Counted from the first letter of the stretch, positions 45,593 through 57,614 are shown. The stretch: DNA of 64,000 nucleotides from Acephala macrosclerotiorum (GCA_014904845.1 MU119250.1:227017-291016); one strand, 5' to 3'. The notes: generated from the sequence alone by a model not told the origin. Numbers and translations: made by a program.

Positions 45593-47527
45593 AAGGTTAC
45601 TTGTTGTGGGGAGAATCATGATTGTATGATGCGATGGCTTTGCTTCTAATATCTGGGATGGGATGGGATTCGGTGATCGGTATGGGATGAATTCACATGG
45701 ACGGAGAGCTTCTTAGCTAGTCCTTACGATGCCTTTTAATGCATGCATGGATTTCAAAACACTCTAACCTCTCATGTCAGCGATAAAGTCCCACATTTTC
45801 CGGTACTTTCACAAACTACCTCTTACTTCTTCCGAATCCCCCCACAACGAAGCATTGACTTCCGACTCGAACACTAAAACCCTGACAGCTGAACCAAACC
45901 CCTATCCACAAGCAGCTCCAAAGATATTGCCCCGCTTCACATGGATCGAGCTCATCCCTGTCCTCGGTTGCTATCGTGCTTACTCATACGTCACTTTGCA
46001 GCTGTAGGTACGCTCGGACTAGTTCGTCTTTTTAGGACGACGTAAAATTGGAAAGGGACCGAGTCATGTGACCGCAACTTGATGAGTCGACAGTAAGTAT
46101 GAATCTTGATGCAGTGTAAGTTGTAGGCTCTCAGAGCTTTAATAAGTACTAGAGATCAAGGAAGAGGAGAAGGTATACGGCCAAGATGGTAGTGTTGTCA
46201 CGTGGTTCGTTAAATGTCCCGGAATTTCTGGTGCTTTTTTGTGACTTCCACCCTTCCTCCTCCGTCTGTACATTTCAACAAGTTCCAACAAAATCAGCTG
46301 TTAGCCATAGCGGGCTCTCGACGGGTACGTTGGCTGCAATTGAAGCTTCCATCAGAGGAGTTACCCTCATCGCTATACTTGTTATCGGGTTCATGATATC
46401 AAACGAGGAAACCAGCCTTCTTGGACGCTCTTGCAGGCGGAAGCGGTAGCGATCCCGCCGAAGGGGCGACCCAAAGAAACCTATACGGGAGATGAAGTTA
46501 GGGAGTTGAATCATGGGCACCATCCAGCTGTGGAATTGCCAGGGTGCTGGAATCGATGATCCTTATGCTAGACCCTAGGTCCAGGATTTTTCAAAGATGG
46601 TAGGAGAGCAGGCTATTTTTTGTCTTGCGTGTACAGCACGCCGTACAAGAACTCGTTAGCTCTTCGCCTGACACTCACTTTATACACATCGACTTGCACT
46701 CCTGCGGATTTCTTCTTACATGCATGGGTAGCCCTACAAAAGCATGCTCCAGATTTTTATGCAAAAAAAACAGGTGAGATCACAGACAGCTGGAGATGCC
46801 TTTTAATTGGGCGCTTTTGCTTGCGACGGGGTCTGCCAAGGAATGGGCGCCAAGAGTGCTGAAACTCGAGTAAGCGTAGCAAGTCTACTCTTATTTCCAT
46901 AAAGGCCCTTTTCTCACTCGAGCTTCCCTTTATTCTTGTGCCTGCCTGCTTGTCTGCCCGCCTGGCACTTATAATGCCTGCGTATAAGGCCCTGCCTAAA
47001 CTAAATTTTTGATTTTAGAATGATCCCCTTTATTCTCGTCTTTTTAACGCTAATATTCTAAAAAAAAAAAAAAAAAAAACACGTCTAAAGCACGTTTAGC
47101 AACTTTTTTTTAAGCGGCTCGAAGCATTCCAAAAACAAAGGCCCTTGTAAGTGCTCGGAATCTCTTGTTTTCAATCCTTACAAAAGCATACGGAGGCTTA
47201 TTCACCCCTATTCACGCAGTTTCAGAGCCCTTGCGATGTGTTACAGGGCTTAAAGTGAATATTTTCAAGCTCTGTGGTTGGTTCTCCAAAAATTTGCATA
47301 AATAGTCTGGAGCGTTGCTTTCGTAGGGGTAACAGAGACATAATCCATGGTGCTGGTCCCAAGTTTTGCAGATAACATATACGGGTAAATCCACCACCAT
47401 CGCGGTAAATGACAGCTACCCAATCGATGAGCAACAAAAGAACGAAATATACAGCAATACCTGCGGCCGCGCCATCGCTTGTGAAAAGGGTTGTTTGGTC
47501 TAGGCAGCCACGGGTGGAAATGAGGCT
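45593..47527. other. Intergenic, transition into the accessory block
   Basis: About 1.9 kb without a firm gene. A 77-codon ORF at 45774 (ILPRFTWIELIPVLGCYRAY) is unidentified. A poly(A) run lies at about 47060-47079. Short ORFs at 46600-47440 have no recognised family and may be transposon debris. Confidence 0.35.
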
Positions 47528-48283
47528 GTAAGGCGAAACCCCTGACCTTGGGCCACCCCCTGCTTTAGGCCACTTTTTACACTAAAAACACCGATTCTTA
47601 ACCTTTATTATTTCCACGAATAATTAATAAAACTAAAAAGTATTTAATAAATAATATATTTTAAGCTTAAGACACAATCGTAAAATTTCGCTTTTTTTAT
47701 TTGGATTTTTTTAAATTTTTTAATTAAATTTCGAAATTCTCTTAAAAAAAATTTTATAATTTATATATATTTTTAAATTTTTTAATTTTTTTTAATAACT
47801 TTTATAATTATTATTATTATTATAATAAAAATTTATATTTGCATTTATTATACTGGTGCATTACCGATCGCGTAATATTTAAAAGTTTTTATTAATAATA
47901 ATAAAAAAATTTATATATTTAATAAAAATTAAATTAATTAATAACTTTTTGTAAAACTTTTTAATTTGAATCTTTATTTAATAAATTAAAATCTTTATTA
48001 AAAAAATCTTTTATTAGCGGATATTATAAAAAGTTATTAAAGTTTAAAAAAATTTAAAATTAATATTTTTTTTTTCTAAGTTTAATTAAAAAAATATTAC
48101 ATAATTTAAATTTAAAAAAAAAAATTCGTAAACTTTCTAGTTTTTATATAAAGAATTTAATTCTTTAATTTTAAGCATTAATAATAATTATTCGTAGAAA
48201 TAATAAAAGTTAAAAATCGGTGTTTTTAGTGTAAAAAGTGGCCCAAAGCAGGGGGTGGCCTAAGGTGAGGGATGGGGCCTTAC
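47528..48283. mobile_element. AT-collapsed DNA element with long terminal inverted repeats
   Basis: The left end (GTAAGGC..., then GGCCACCCCCTGCTTT at 47551-47566 and ACTTTTTACACTAAAAACACC) is repeated in inverted orientation at the right end (48283 leftwards). About 100 bp per end is nearly identical, except a few internal positions of the first 25 bp. The 550 bp between are almost pure A/T and contain no ORF. The ends are seen directly. Heavy RIP of a former TIR transposon is the inferred cause of the AT collapse. It ends 94 bp upstream of an intact HET gene. Confidence 0.8.
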
Positions 48284-48376
48284 GAAAGTCCAAAACTTCG
48301 CGATCTTTCAAGACCATGAATCTTTTCCAATTTCCACTTTCCGCCCACAATTGTTTTAACTTCACTTGAGCATGTC

Positions 48377-50428
48377 ATGGCGAACGAACGACTAGATTTC
48401 GTTACTCGCATGTGCAACAAGTTCAAGCTGGAACGGCTCATTACCCGCCAAAATCCTCCCCTCTACCAACAACTAGCTAACTCCCGTTACGAGATCCGCC
48501 TCCTACAAGTCCAACATCGGCCCAGTAACTCACCGCTATCCTTCCGCTTCCAAAATGTAGCTCTTCACTACCAACCCCTATACTTCGCACTCTCCTACAT
48601 CTGGGGTAATCCCACAATCACCGAGAACGTAACAGTGAACGATCACACCCTCGCAGTAACCAAGAACCTCGCTACTGCTCTTCGATACATCGGCGAGAAT
48701 CTTGATAGGTTGTTTCCTGGCGTCAGCTTTATTTGGCTTTGGGTTGATGCTATTTGTATCAATCAGAGCGATGTTGTAGAGAAGAATTTTCAGGTGGGGC
48801 TTATGAGGAATATCTATAATCAGGCTCAATTGGTGATTTCTTGGTTGGGGCTCGATGGCGATGGGAAGCCGTTTGCAATCGACAGAATTGAGATGATGGC
48901 TTCGAGAATTAGAGATGCTGAGAATTCTGGTTCCGGGGAGGAGTATTCTTGGCTTGAAAATCACCAGGAGTATTGCGACAAGAACTCATTTAGAGTATTC
49001 GAAAGCGATCTCAGGAGGGTCTTGGATCACGACTATTGGGGTCGCGTTTGGATACTGCAGGAGGTAGCACTGGCACATCACGTCGTGCTAATGAGCGGCT
49101 CCGAGATCATAGCCAGCATTGATCTGGTGGTTGCGCTTTCATGGCTGTACAAAATTCAGCGAACACAGCCAGCCAGACCACCGAAAGTCGACTCGACGGC
49201 ATGGCACTACTTGACTGACCCTTTGCACTTCTCGTTCGTCGACCTTAGAATGCATTTTCGGCTCGGGGATTTCCAGAGTATGCCCAACCTCGGCGTAAAC
49301 TTTTTGCCCAGCACTGTACGCCTTCAGGCCACGGATCCAAGAGACAAGGTGTACGGTATCCAAGGAATAGCCCCAATGGGAGTCGTGGTAGATTATACAA
49401 AAGAAACCAAAGATGTCTACATCGACGTAGCGAAGAAGTGGATCGAGTCTGACCTGGTCTTGCCCCTTCTCTGCCGAGCAGGCATTGGCCTCCAACCACA
49501 CTGGGAAAATCCATTCGGCCTCCCATCCTGGGTCCCAGACTGGCATACTCTGTCCCATGGAAAGGCAGGAAACCAATATCATAATGCTATGTTTGACAGC
49601 CGAGCAGCGACGCCCAATGATGCTGTCTGGTTTCCGCACTCGTTTCCCCAGATCACGGCAGGAAATCACCTACTGCTTGGAGGTGCTATATTCGATACGA
49701 TCGTCCTTTCGGAGTGGGACTTTGGAGGACCTCATGGGGATATGAATGATGTGATCTCGTTCTGTGCAATTTTTGCCCAGTTGGACAACGACCCAGGGTG
49801 TAAGATATACCCAACCAAAATTCCTCGTCTCCAAGCCATATTTCGTTTAGTACAAGCGGGTATATTCTCTCATAATGACACGAGCCGCTTGTATGAGCTT
49901 TGTCTGGGTTTCCTTTACGCTCTGGCACATCTGGATCTGCCTTTCCCAACCAATATGGCCGAGCTGCCCAAATGGAATGATGATCGAGTTGCAAGGCTGT
50001 CCTCGGTGACTGGCTTAAGAACGGACGAGCGATTTTCGGAGTCTTTGCAAGAATTTGTGTTGGGTGCTGCGCTTCCCTGCCCAGATGAGTGGCGTGGGCG
50101 ACCAGCAATCGAAGTCCTGAATGATCGAGGACGTTTTCGAAACTTGCACTGGAGCGTCATGCGGAACTGCTTTCGATTGGTTATGTGCCGCCGTATTTTC
50201 CATACTTCAACGGGATATTTGGGTATTGGTCCACCTGGGATTTGTGATGGAGATATTGTGGTGACGTTGAGTAGCGTTCCTTGGCCAGCGGTTCTTCGTA
50301 AGAAGGGTTCGTGCTATCAGCTTGTTGGACTGTGTTGTGTTGTCGATATAATGAGTTCGGATTTCTGGGATGCTTGGAAACAAGCTAAAGATTGCAGTAG
50401 CACCATCGAAGTATTCGAGTTGTGTTGA
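48377..50428 (+). CDS. HET domain protein (heterokaryon incompatibility type)
   Basis: Single exon, 683 aa, no stops. The HET domain lies at about residues 65-235: YFALSYIWGNP, WLWVDAICINQSDVVEKNFQ, LMRNIYNQAQLVISWLG and YWGRVWILQEVALAH, all with intact conserved residues. Downstream are the usual family blocks ATDPRDKVYGIQGI and, near the C terminus, GDIVVTLSSVPWP. HET proteins trigger a regulated cell-death reaction on contact between incompatible individuals; many paralogues per genome have unknown partners. The gene lies immediately next to the AT-rich element but shows no RIP-type stops itself. Confidence 0.93.
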   Translation: MANERLDFVTRMCNKFKLERLITRQNPPLYQQLANSRYEIRLLQVQHRPSNSPLSFRFQNVALHYQPLYFALSYIWGNPTITENVTVNDHTLAVTKNLATALRYIGENLDRLFPGVSFIWLWVDAICINQSDVVEKNFQVGLMRNIYNQAQLVISWLGLDGDGKPFAIDRIEMMASRIRDAENSGSGEEYSWLENHQEYCDKNSFRVFESDLRRVLDHDYWGRVWILQEVALAHHVVLMSGSEIIASIDLVVALSWLYKIQRTQPARPPKVDSTAWHYLTDPLHFSFVDLRMHFRLGDFQSMPNLGVNFLPSTVRLQATDPRDKVYGIQGIAPMGVVVDYTKETKDVYIDVAKKWIESDLVLPLLCRAGIGLQPHWENPFGLPSWVPDWHTLSHGKAGNQYHNAMFDSRAATPNDAVWFPHSFPQITAGNHLLLGGAIFDTIVLSEWDFGGPHGDMNDVISFCAIFAQLDNDPGCKIYPTKIPRLQAIFRLVQAGIFSHNDTSRLYELCLGFLYALAHLDLPFPTNMAELPKWNDDRVARLSSVTGLRTDERFSESLQEFVLGAALPCPDEWRGRPAIEVLNDRGRFRNLHWSVMRNCFRLVMCRRIFHTSTGYLGIGPPGICDGDIVVTLSSVPWPAVLRKKGSCYQLVGLCCVVDIMSSDFWDAWKQAKDCSSTIEVFELC

Positions 50429-51114
50429 TCCGACTTGAAATATGGACATCTGTGCAACCACTGCCAAAGGCCTTTTGAGTCATTGAATTGTCCAAGCTCA
50501 ACTCTAGCAAGACCTGCAACACATAGTCATTGCAGACTAAAGCGCATGGGGAAGTCGAAGAGACGAAACCGACAAGGCGCCGGCTTTGAACCATGCGGCA
50601 ACCAATTGCAGTCACGTGCACCTCTAGTTGTGAGAATATTTGACTTCGCAGTCCCGGTCGAATTGAATCAAACCAATCCAATCAAAACCATCTGCTCAAG
50701 GTCGAATTCCTTTTTAAAGTACGTATTCCTTACTATAAATCTATGAAAAGGTTTAAAGGAAGCATGCGGGACTATCAGAGAGTAGCAGAGTTAGGAGGAC
50801 ATTTGGAAGTCCATTTCCAAGTTCCTAGCAACTCGCCAGGTTTCGGCATCCCGAAATCATTGGGGCATAATTCGCGACGGCATCTGTATTGGATATCATT
50901 GATCTATCATGGAAGTCCGTGAAGTCGCTGGACTTCCAATCTCTTAGCTTGACTTCGGAGAATGCAGAGAGCCGGTCTTGTTTAAGATGCTTCTTTAACT
51001 TTCACGTCATCATCCTAGTGCCCAAATAAAGCTACTCGAGAATATCCAAGTAAGGCTGGTACATCGAAGAGGCTGGCCTGATTGAGTAGCAAAACTGACA
51101 AGATGAACATGCTC
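50429..51114. other. Convergent intergenic region
   Basis: No gene or repeat recognised between the HET gene and the glycosyltransferase. Confidence 0.4.
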
Positions 51115-52482
51115 TTATGTCCGGGTCTTCTTTGCCCTCCCTTCTGCCGCAACCTCTTCTATCGCTTGAACTATAGCTCCCATGGGATCATAGCTATCCA
51201 TTTTTGTTTGAATCGCCTCAGCCCTTTTCTTGTACTCCGGATTCCCCAAAATCTTTTCAACCGCTGCCCTTAGTGCCTCAGGCTTGGGAACTTCCACATC
51301 CAAGTTCACCGCAACACCGGCCCATTCCATACGCGCTGCATTCTCCGGTTTATCCGTCGCCACACCCGAGATCACCATCGGCATGACATGACTCAAAGCG
51401 TGATTGAGTCCTCCATAACCTCCGTTTGTGACAAAGACATCACTCAGTGGCAACAACTCATCATATGGTACGAAGCCCCTACTCGTGCATTCGAAGGTAC
51501 AGAGTAGTCCTCGGGTAGGATCGCACCTTTCTTGCCAAGAGCTGCAACAACGATGACATTGGGAAGATCTTTCAGCCCCTCGAGAGTAGGTATGATGACT
51601 TTGTTGTAATCGTCGATGTCCAAAGTTCCTTGGGACACTGCAACGATTCTCTTCTTGCCGTTGGCGATATCACCCCACCAATTTGGAAGTTCGGGAAATG
51701 GATCCCGGTGACCTTTAGGAAGTCCTCCTGCAAATTGAAAGTTCCTTGGTAGATCAACTCGAGGCCATTCGATGCTCGGAACACACATCTGCAGGAATCT
51801 GTTGGGAAGCGAGTATTGCAAGTCAAGGACATGAGTATCCTCTTTGCAATCTTTGACGCCTAGTTCCTTCAACCTTGCAACCCATTCTTGTTGTGTAGGT
51901 GCATACTGCGTCCAGTACACATCCTGGGTCGGAGCTGCGAACTTCTCGGCACTTTTGCCAGATGGATCTGGCTTCAAGGCCAATCCAAACGGTGGGACAT
52001 CCTTCCCAGTACAAACCACAGGCACAATTCCAATTCCTACATCTCCCGCAGCCCTCAACCCCGGCGCGCCGAGTAGACCCGGAAGTGTACCGTACCAACT
52101 CTGATCATGAAGCGTCACAACCTCTCTCCCCTTCTGCTCCCTCTCTACAACCCCCCAACACACTCTGCAGCGTATTAAAATGCTCAACCAAATAGTGCGC
52201 CATGAACCACTTATGAATGAAATCGAAAAGAGGTGGTCCACGAGGATCAGATGGAGGAGGAGGAACATGAGCCCATCCTGTGACTTCGGAGAAATCTGCC
52301 CTCCCTTGATAAGGGGCGAATTTTGCGCCGATCGATTCAATTTCTGTCTTGAAATGGGAGCCACACATGAAGATTACTTCGTAACCTTGTTGGATAAGGT
52401 TTTTTGCGATGGCTCGGGGGGGCATGGTGTGGCCGTAGATTGGGAGAGTGCCGAAGACGAGAAGGGGCTTTTGAGTGGCCAT
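51115..52482 (-). pseudogene. UDP-glycosyltransferase (GT1) with two opposite frameshifts
   Basis: Three overlapping frames make one GT1 protein of about 455 aa. The N-terminal part (52482 to about 52157) has LLVFGTLPIYGHTMPPRAIA, the usual substrate-domain start. A run of six C on the plus strand (52151-52156) shifts the frame; the middle part (VTLHDQSWYGTLPGL, RIVAVSQGTLDIDDYNKVI, NVIVVAALGKKG) runs to a run of four C (51476-51479). There it shifts back to FVPYDELLPLSDVFVTNGG and the UDP-sugar-binding block HALSHVMPMV. The two shifts cancel. No intron signal fits either site. It is either a pseudogene or carries two homopolymer sequencing errors. The enzyme would glycosylate a lipid, sterol or small molecule. 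Confidence 0.75.
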
Positions 52483-53080
52483 ATTTGTGATTTCTGGGAG
52501 TAATCTTGAGCGTTTCCTGTCTGAGAGTCAAAGAAGATGAATGAGGCATCGTCAATATCTTTAGCAAGTGTGAAATTTGAATTTCCACCTGCCGAGAGCC
52601 CGACGTAAGCCCTTGTTGGTCCTGAAGTCTCACTGCAGCTGGAAGGACGGCTATTTAAGCACTGCCGGTAAGCAGGATTCGCTCTTTCGGTATCGCGTAT
52701 TCTGGTCCAATCAACAAATGTATCTAAACAAGTTTTCATTTCAAATGAAATTCAAGTATTGAGAATTTGGAGTACTTTACAGAGCTTTTTGGTGTGCGAT
52801 AATGTTCTTGAGGGTTGGACGAGGATGTCAATTTGAGGTCCCTCAAGCTTCGGGAGGCTCGCTAAAGAATAGGGAGCGGGGTCCATTTCAGGGTGGTTTG
52901 CTAGATCGTCTTCGTCCAAACATAGACACAGTGTATCGTTTTTGCAGGGAAACAGTTTCAATTTTATCCCGTTACTTCGAAGCAGCTCAAATTTCGACAA
53001 ACTTGTAATCATTGCAATACGAAAAGTGATAAAAAGGTGATTTGCAAAGGAGCGCCAGGAAGGATTAGTGTAGTCTACTT
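52483..53080. other. Intergenic, promoter side of the glycosyltransferase
   Basis: No gene recognised. Short ORFs on both strands are unsupported. Confidence 0.35.
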
Positions 53081-53367
53081 ACGAGCCTGGGATCATAAGT
53101 CTGTGCTTTTCAGGGCTTTTCAGGGCTTCTCGCTAACAAATAAACGCTAAAACCGAATATCGACTTTTGAATCAAAATATAAATATATTTAATTAATTTG
53201 TAAAAAAAAATATTTTAGCTTTTATCAAATAATAAACTACAGTCTTAAAAGGTTTTAATTTGTAGTTGTTTTATACTTTTTAAGTAACGGCGTAGACTTT
53301 AAAGTTCTTCGCGAAAAAGTAGCTTAAAAACAGTCTAAAAAGCACAGACTTATAATCCTAGGCTCGT
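53081..53367. mobile_element. MITE-like element, 287 bp
   Basis: ACGAGCCTGGGATCATAAGT at 53081 is found inverted, ending at 53367, with about 33 bp matching. The mismatches are transitions with T/A in the right copy. The interior is AT-rich with no ORF. Confidence 0.7.
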
Positions 53368-53886
53368 TAGTCAGCCCTATCCGACCAGAAGCTCATCTCC
53401 TTGTTGCTTTCCTCCTTCTTTTTATTTTGTATTTTGCGCTTGTCTCCCTATTTCTCTTTCTCGCACCACTGTTCTCAAAATGTATGTTTCTAAGAAGTAT
53501 TGCTTCATGCATTTTCTTTCACTCGAATGCGCGTCGTCTCAATTTTTCGTTGTCGTTCGAGCATGCGCAATCGAACCTCACAGCAAGCCTTTCGTGCCCA
53601 GCGTGCTATTTAACTCACTTCATAGCAAGTTTCCATTGTCATATATCTTATACAGTACCACTGCACCTTGGCTTCGTGGTTTCTGGAAGTCTCGGGCTGA
53701 TCACGTGCCATTTGTTCACTGCCAAGGGGCGCCTGCAAGTTGCAGCTGCCTATTTAGCTGTGATCATCAATGCGACGGTGTAAGACTCTGAGATGGCAAT
53801 TTGTGATTGGATTCCTATCTAAGTGGCAAAATCTTGCCAACGAAATTGAAAAAGGAGATCATCCGCGCTCACCTCAGATGCTTGAC
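53368..53886. other. Intergenic, no supported gene
   Basis: Two overlapping plus-strand ORFs at 53427-53791 have no family resemblance. 3' flank of the aldo-keto reductase. Confidence 0.35.
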
Positions 53887-55108
53887 CTAACCTGCAGCAA
53901 TTACAGGCTTTGCAACATATTTCTCCTCGAGAAACTCGACATCCTCCTTCTCCAGAAGGCCAGCCTTCGCAAGTTCGAAGGCCTCGGCGGTCTGGTTGAT
54001 TCTGTCGATACTTGCTATCCCAACAATCGGAGTTACTCCTCGTGCAAAACACCAAGCCAGCGCGATGGTAGCCATACTCACGCCCTTCCGTTGAGCAAGC
54101 TCTTCTACTCGCCCGATGATCTCGATATCAGAGCTTGTGGTCTTGCCCAACAAGAACTCGCTGAATACGTCAGTCTTCTGGCGGATCGTTGGCTCCGAGT
54201 TGTATGGTCGAGTAAGCAGACCACGCGCAAGCGGCGAATAGGGAATGAGGCCAACTCCTGTATCTCGACAATAAGGGATCATTTCTCGCTCATTTTCACG
54301 ATAGATCAAGCTATAGTAGTCCTGCATGCTGACGAACTGATGCCAGCCGTTCTGTTTCGCAATGTTCTGAAGGGATTGGAACTCCCACGTGGCCATCTGC
54401 AAACAAGTCAGCTACTGTATCAGACTTCACAGCTGTGCAGTAGAGAATGTTACCGTGCAAGCACCAATGTACCTAACCTTCCCGCTCTCTACAACATCAT
54501 TCAATGCCTTCATGATCTCCTTACGCGGGGTGTCGCGGTCCAATCGATGGATTTGCAAGACATCTATGTACGTCCCCAGACGGGCAATGCTCGCATCCAC
54601 AGCATCGAAAATGTGCTTCCTTGATAGCCCGACGCGATTCACCATCACGCCATCATTGACGCTCATAGCCCTCAGCCTCTCTGCATCGCTCAATTTATCT
54701 GTGTCATCCGTGAGGCCGCTGAAACATTTCGACAAAATGACGACCCGTGCGCGGGGGATGCTGTACTCTCGAAGTGCTTTCCCAATGACGCGTTCGGAGC
54801 CTCCGTTCGAATAGATGTCCGCCTATAATTAATCATGGTCAGCGTTATCTACAGTGAATTAGAATAACGAGGACGGCGTACTGTATCCCAGGTGTTGATC
54901 CCCAAGTCAAAGGCGCGTTTGAGTACCGGCAGGGCTTCGGCCTCTGGGACTGTCCAGCCCATCGCCATTGACGGATCTCCGAAGGACATAGCTCCCAAGA
55001 TCACCTTGGAGACCTTCAGCCCCGATTTTCCTAGCCTGGTCACTCAATATTAGCCTTTTACTAAGACACTGCGAGGGAGCAGCTTCAGACATACTGCACG
55101 TATTCCAT
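53887..55108 (-). CDS. Aldo-keto reductase
   Basis: Four exons (55108-55095, 55035-54882, 54822-54454, 54396-53887) give 348 aa; the 14-nt first exon encodes MEYV. The AKR catalytic tetrad is visible: Asp55 (NTWDT), Tyr60 (ADIYSNG), Lys88 (VILSKCF) and His148 (VLQIHRLD). The NADPH-binding end has GVSMATIALAWC and TPIVGIASIDRI. It reduces carbonyl compounds or oxidises alcohols in the cytosol; the substrate is unknown. All junctions are GT-AG with 57-59 bp introns. Neighbours are a glycosyltransferase and a bZIP regulator, all on the minus strand. Confidence 0.93.
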
Positions 55109-55732
55109 TTTGCAAGGAGATGTTGAGTGCGGAAAAGATTCTCAGCTCAGAAAGTGTTATTAACATGAAAAGAAACTTCACATTTTCGAGGGTCTAGCTG
55201 AGTTCTTATACTTCATCTTACCTAGATTGGAATTGTCAGGCCAAATGCCTCAGTGTATTGAAGGAGGACAGAATTTGTCTGCCTCCTGCAGCTCTCATAA
55301 GCATGCATGAATGTGTGATCGATAAGCGAGAAAGGGGGAGGGCGTGCTTACGCTAATAGCAGCACTCCATCTGAATGGTATACTTCACGTATGGCATCGA
55401 ACCGCAGAAATGCTGTCATAGATCCTTTGCTTGAGGCTTGACTCAGAAGGAATATATAGATGACGAGGGAAGATACAGTGTATCAAACTCCCCGCCTCGC
55501 CTAGACCTTCTCGGTCCACCCAATTTTAACAAGGACGAACACTGGTAATTGGTCAGGATTATGGCAAATTGCGATACACAACATCAAATTCCAGCCCACA
55601 CTGAGGCAGTGAGGGCAAAGTACGCCTAAGGGTGGGAGATTGAAAGCGCTGGGAGAATGGAAAAGACCCTTCAACGCCTCGAGACATGGATCTGGTCGTG
55701 GAACTTATCCGTTGAAGGAATTAGAAGCGTTG
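55109..55732. other. Intergenic, reductase promoter
   Basis: About 620 bp between the reductase start and the end of the bZIP gene. No gene or repeat recognised. Confidence 0.4.
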
Positions 55733-57010
55733 CTACCAAGGATAGCAAGACCGCTCACCCCTCATTTCACACCACCACTGCGTCTGCTTATATATTTCTC
55801 CATCCTTACCACCAATCAAAATCCACCACTTCCTCAAAAACCACGGCTGTGCTTCCCAACTTCGTGAATCCCACGGCGTGCCCGTCCCTGTCACTGCACT
55901 CCCACCACCCAGTGCCGATCCCCAACATATAAGACCATCATTCTCAGAGAGGTCCTTACACAAGTCATCCTCGTCAATCATTGGCTCCTCAGCACATGCG
56001 AGTTTGATGACCCTTTCTCGAAAGGTAGGAAATGGAAGCATGTCAATGTACGGATGATGCCTGTGCATCAATTGCGTAGCACAAGGTCGTAAGCAGGTGC
56101 GTACATGTGCGAATTCGTTCAGGCAAGCTGTCTTAGCAGATGTTTCAGAGAGATTGTCGCGGAAGAAAGGCGACTCGAGATCGTCACAGTCTGGGGTTAC
56201 GATAGTGATTCCCAGAGTCGATGCATTGGCAACGCAGGCTGCGACGAATAGAACTTGCTTGATTCGGATGTGATTTCTGCGGATATCGGGTAGAGATGCT
56301 GCATATTCATTGCTGGCATTCTGTAATACCAATAATTTGTCCGCGCGGAGTTGTGTGCAATTGGTAGCAGATCCTTCTCCAATTCCATGAGAGGTAGTGC
56401 ACACTATCTCTGATGAAGTCTCACCCAAGACGGCTTTGACCCCAGATTTCAAAATGCTTTGTAGGGTTATTTTCTTTCGCAAAAGTTGGAGCCTTGTCAT
56501 TTCGTCAAGGTCGACCCCTTCTTGCTCAAGTATATGATAGATTGCACTCGTCTCTTTGGGAGGACTGTCAGGGGTCAAATGCAACCCGGTTATGGGATCT
56601 GATTGAGATTGCTGATCTGTTCCCAAGGAACTACCGCGTGACTGCCCTGTGCCGGTAGAGAAGGCTTCCATGTTCATCGTTTCTGAAAAGATTGGTAAAT
56701 GAAAGTGTGTTAAGGAGGCGTCATAAACACCTTCTAGTTCCGGCGAAGTATTGCTGCAATTCCCCATTCTAGGCTGCATATGTCGACCATCCTCGGTCGC
56801 ACGATCAAAAACCAAGCCTTGTCTCGAACTAGCTATATCTTGGAGGACCTGCAAATTCCTCTTCTGACGAGCTCCTGATCACATAAAATTAGCTCTGCGA
56901 TGATGTACCGTTGCTTCTTACTTCGGCTTACGGTAATTTTGCTGTGCCTGCTTATTCTGCATCCGCCGTCGCTCGGAGACCTGCTTTTTGGGTCGCGTTT
57001 GTGCCGACAT
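55733..57010 (-). CDS. bZIP transcription factor with DUF3425
   Basis: Two exons (57010-56932 and 56874-55733) across a 57-bp intron give 406 aa. The basic region and the start of the zipper span the junction: SERRRMQNKQAQQNYRARQK then RNLQVLQDIA. The C-terminal third carries the DUF3425 blocks HPYIDMLPFPTFRERVIKLA, GLICWGSAL and WFLRKWWILIGG, typical of fungal bZIP regulators near secondary-metabolite and stress genes. It should act in the nucleus as a dimer. Its place beside the reductase and glycosyltransferase on the same strand suggests, but does not show, local control. Confidence 0.9.
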
Positions 57011-57614
57011 GATTATACTGGCGTGTTGAGTGTGAGAAAGACGATGTGAGGGGGTTTCTAGCGTTCGCAAATGATATTGAGCTGTTGTGGATGAGGCGAC
57101 GTTGTCGGCGAGACGTTGCTCACGAAAGCATGCAGTAGTCCTGCGTCAGGCAACGGCTATTTTTCACCAGGGTATCTCATTCGCTGTCTCAGCTCAGTAC
57201 TACGCCGCAGCTTCTAACCTAGTCATCAAACATGTCCAGAGGAAACGTGAGGGGGTTCATACTTTGGCATCAGCCACAAGTGTTTAGGCTTTGAAATGTC
57301 CTGATAATCTCAGTCGTGCGACGATATGTGCCGCTCATTCATTGGAGTCTCTGAAGTTCTAGTGCCACCAGGTTCTAAGCACGTGCATTTGTCGCCTCAT
57401 TTCTAATTCTTGCTTTGCTACCATTAGAAATTAAGATGTATGACATATATAGTGTTGAACATCTAGCCCTTAAAGGGACGTTGGAAGAATTCGATTGCTT
57501 GTGATAGGTTTGCTCAAGGTCGAACCTACGTTCAAATCTGGTGGTCGGTAAGCTCGCTGAGGCTCAGGGGCTCGCTTGGGAACACGCCCCTCAATTTAGT
57601 GAAATTTACCCTAC
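57011..57614. other. Intergenic, bZIP promoter
   Basis: No gene recognised. Confidence 0.35.

Noticed and set aside
45774..46559. Possible small gene beginning MSAIKSHIFRYF
   Set aside because: The motif PRFTWIELIPVLG looks coding, but no convincing splice join to the later frames (ending near 46559) was found and no family was recognised.
51475..52157. Programmed frameshifting in the glycosyltransferase
   Set aside because: Two opposite shifts at plain homopolymers with no slippery heptamer or stem-loop; mutation or read error is simpler.
53427..53791. Two overlapping plus-strand ORFs near the reductase
   Set aside because: Hydrophobic or Ser/Cys-rich translations with no family match and no splice support.
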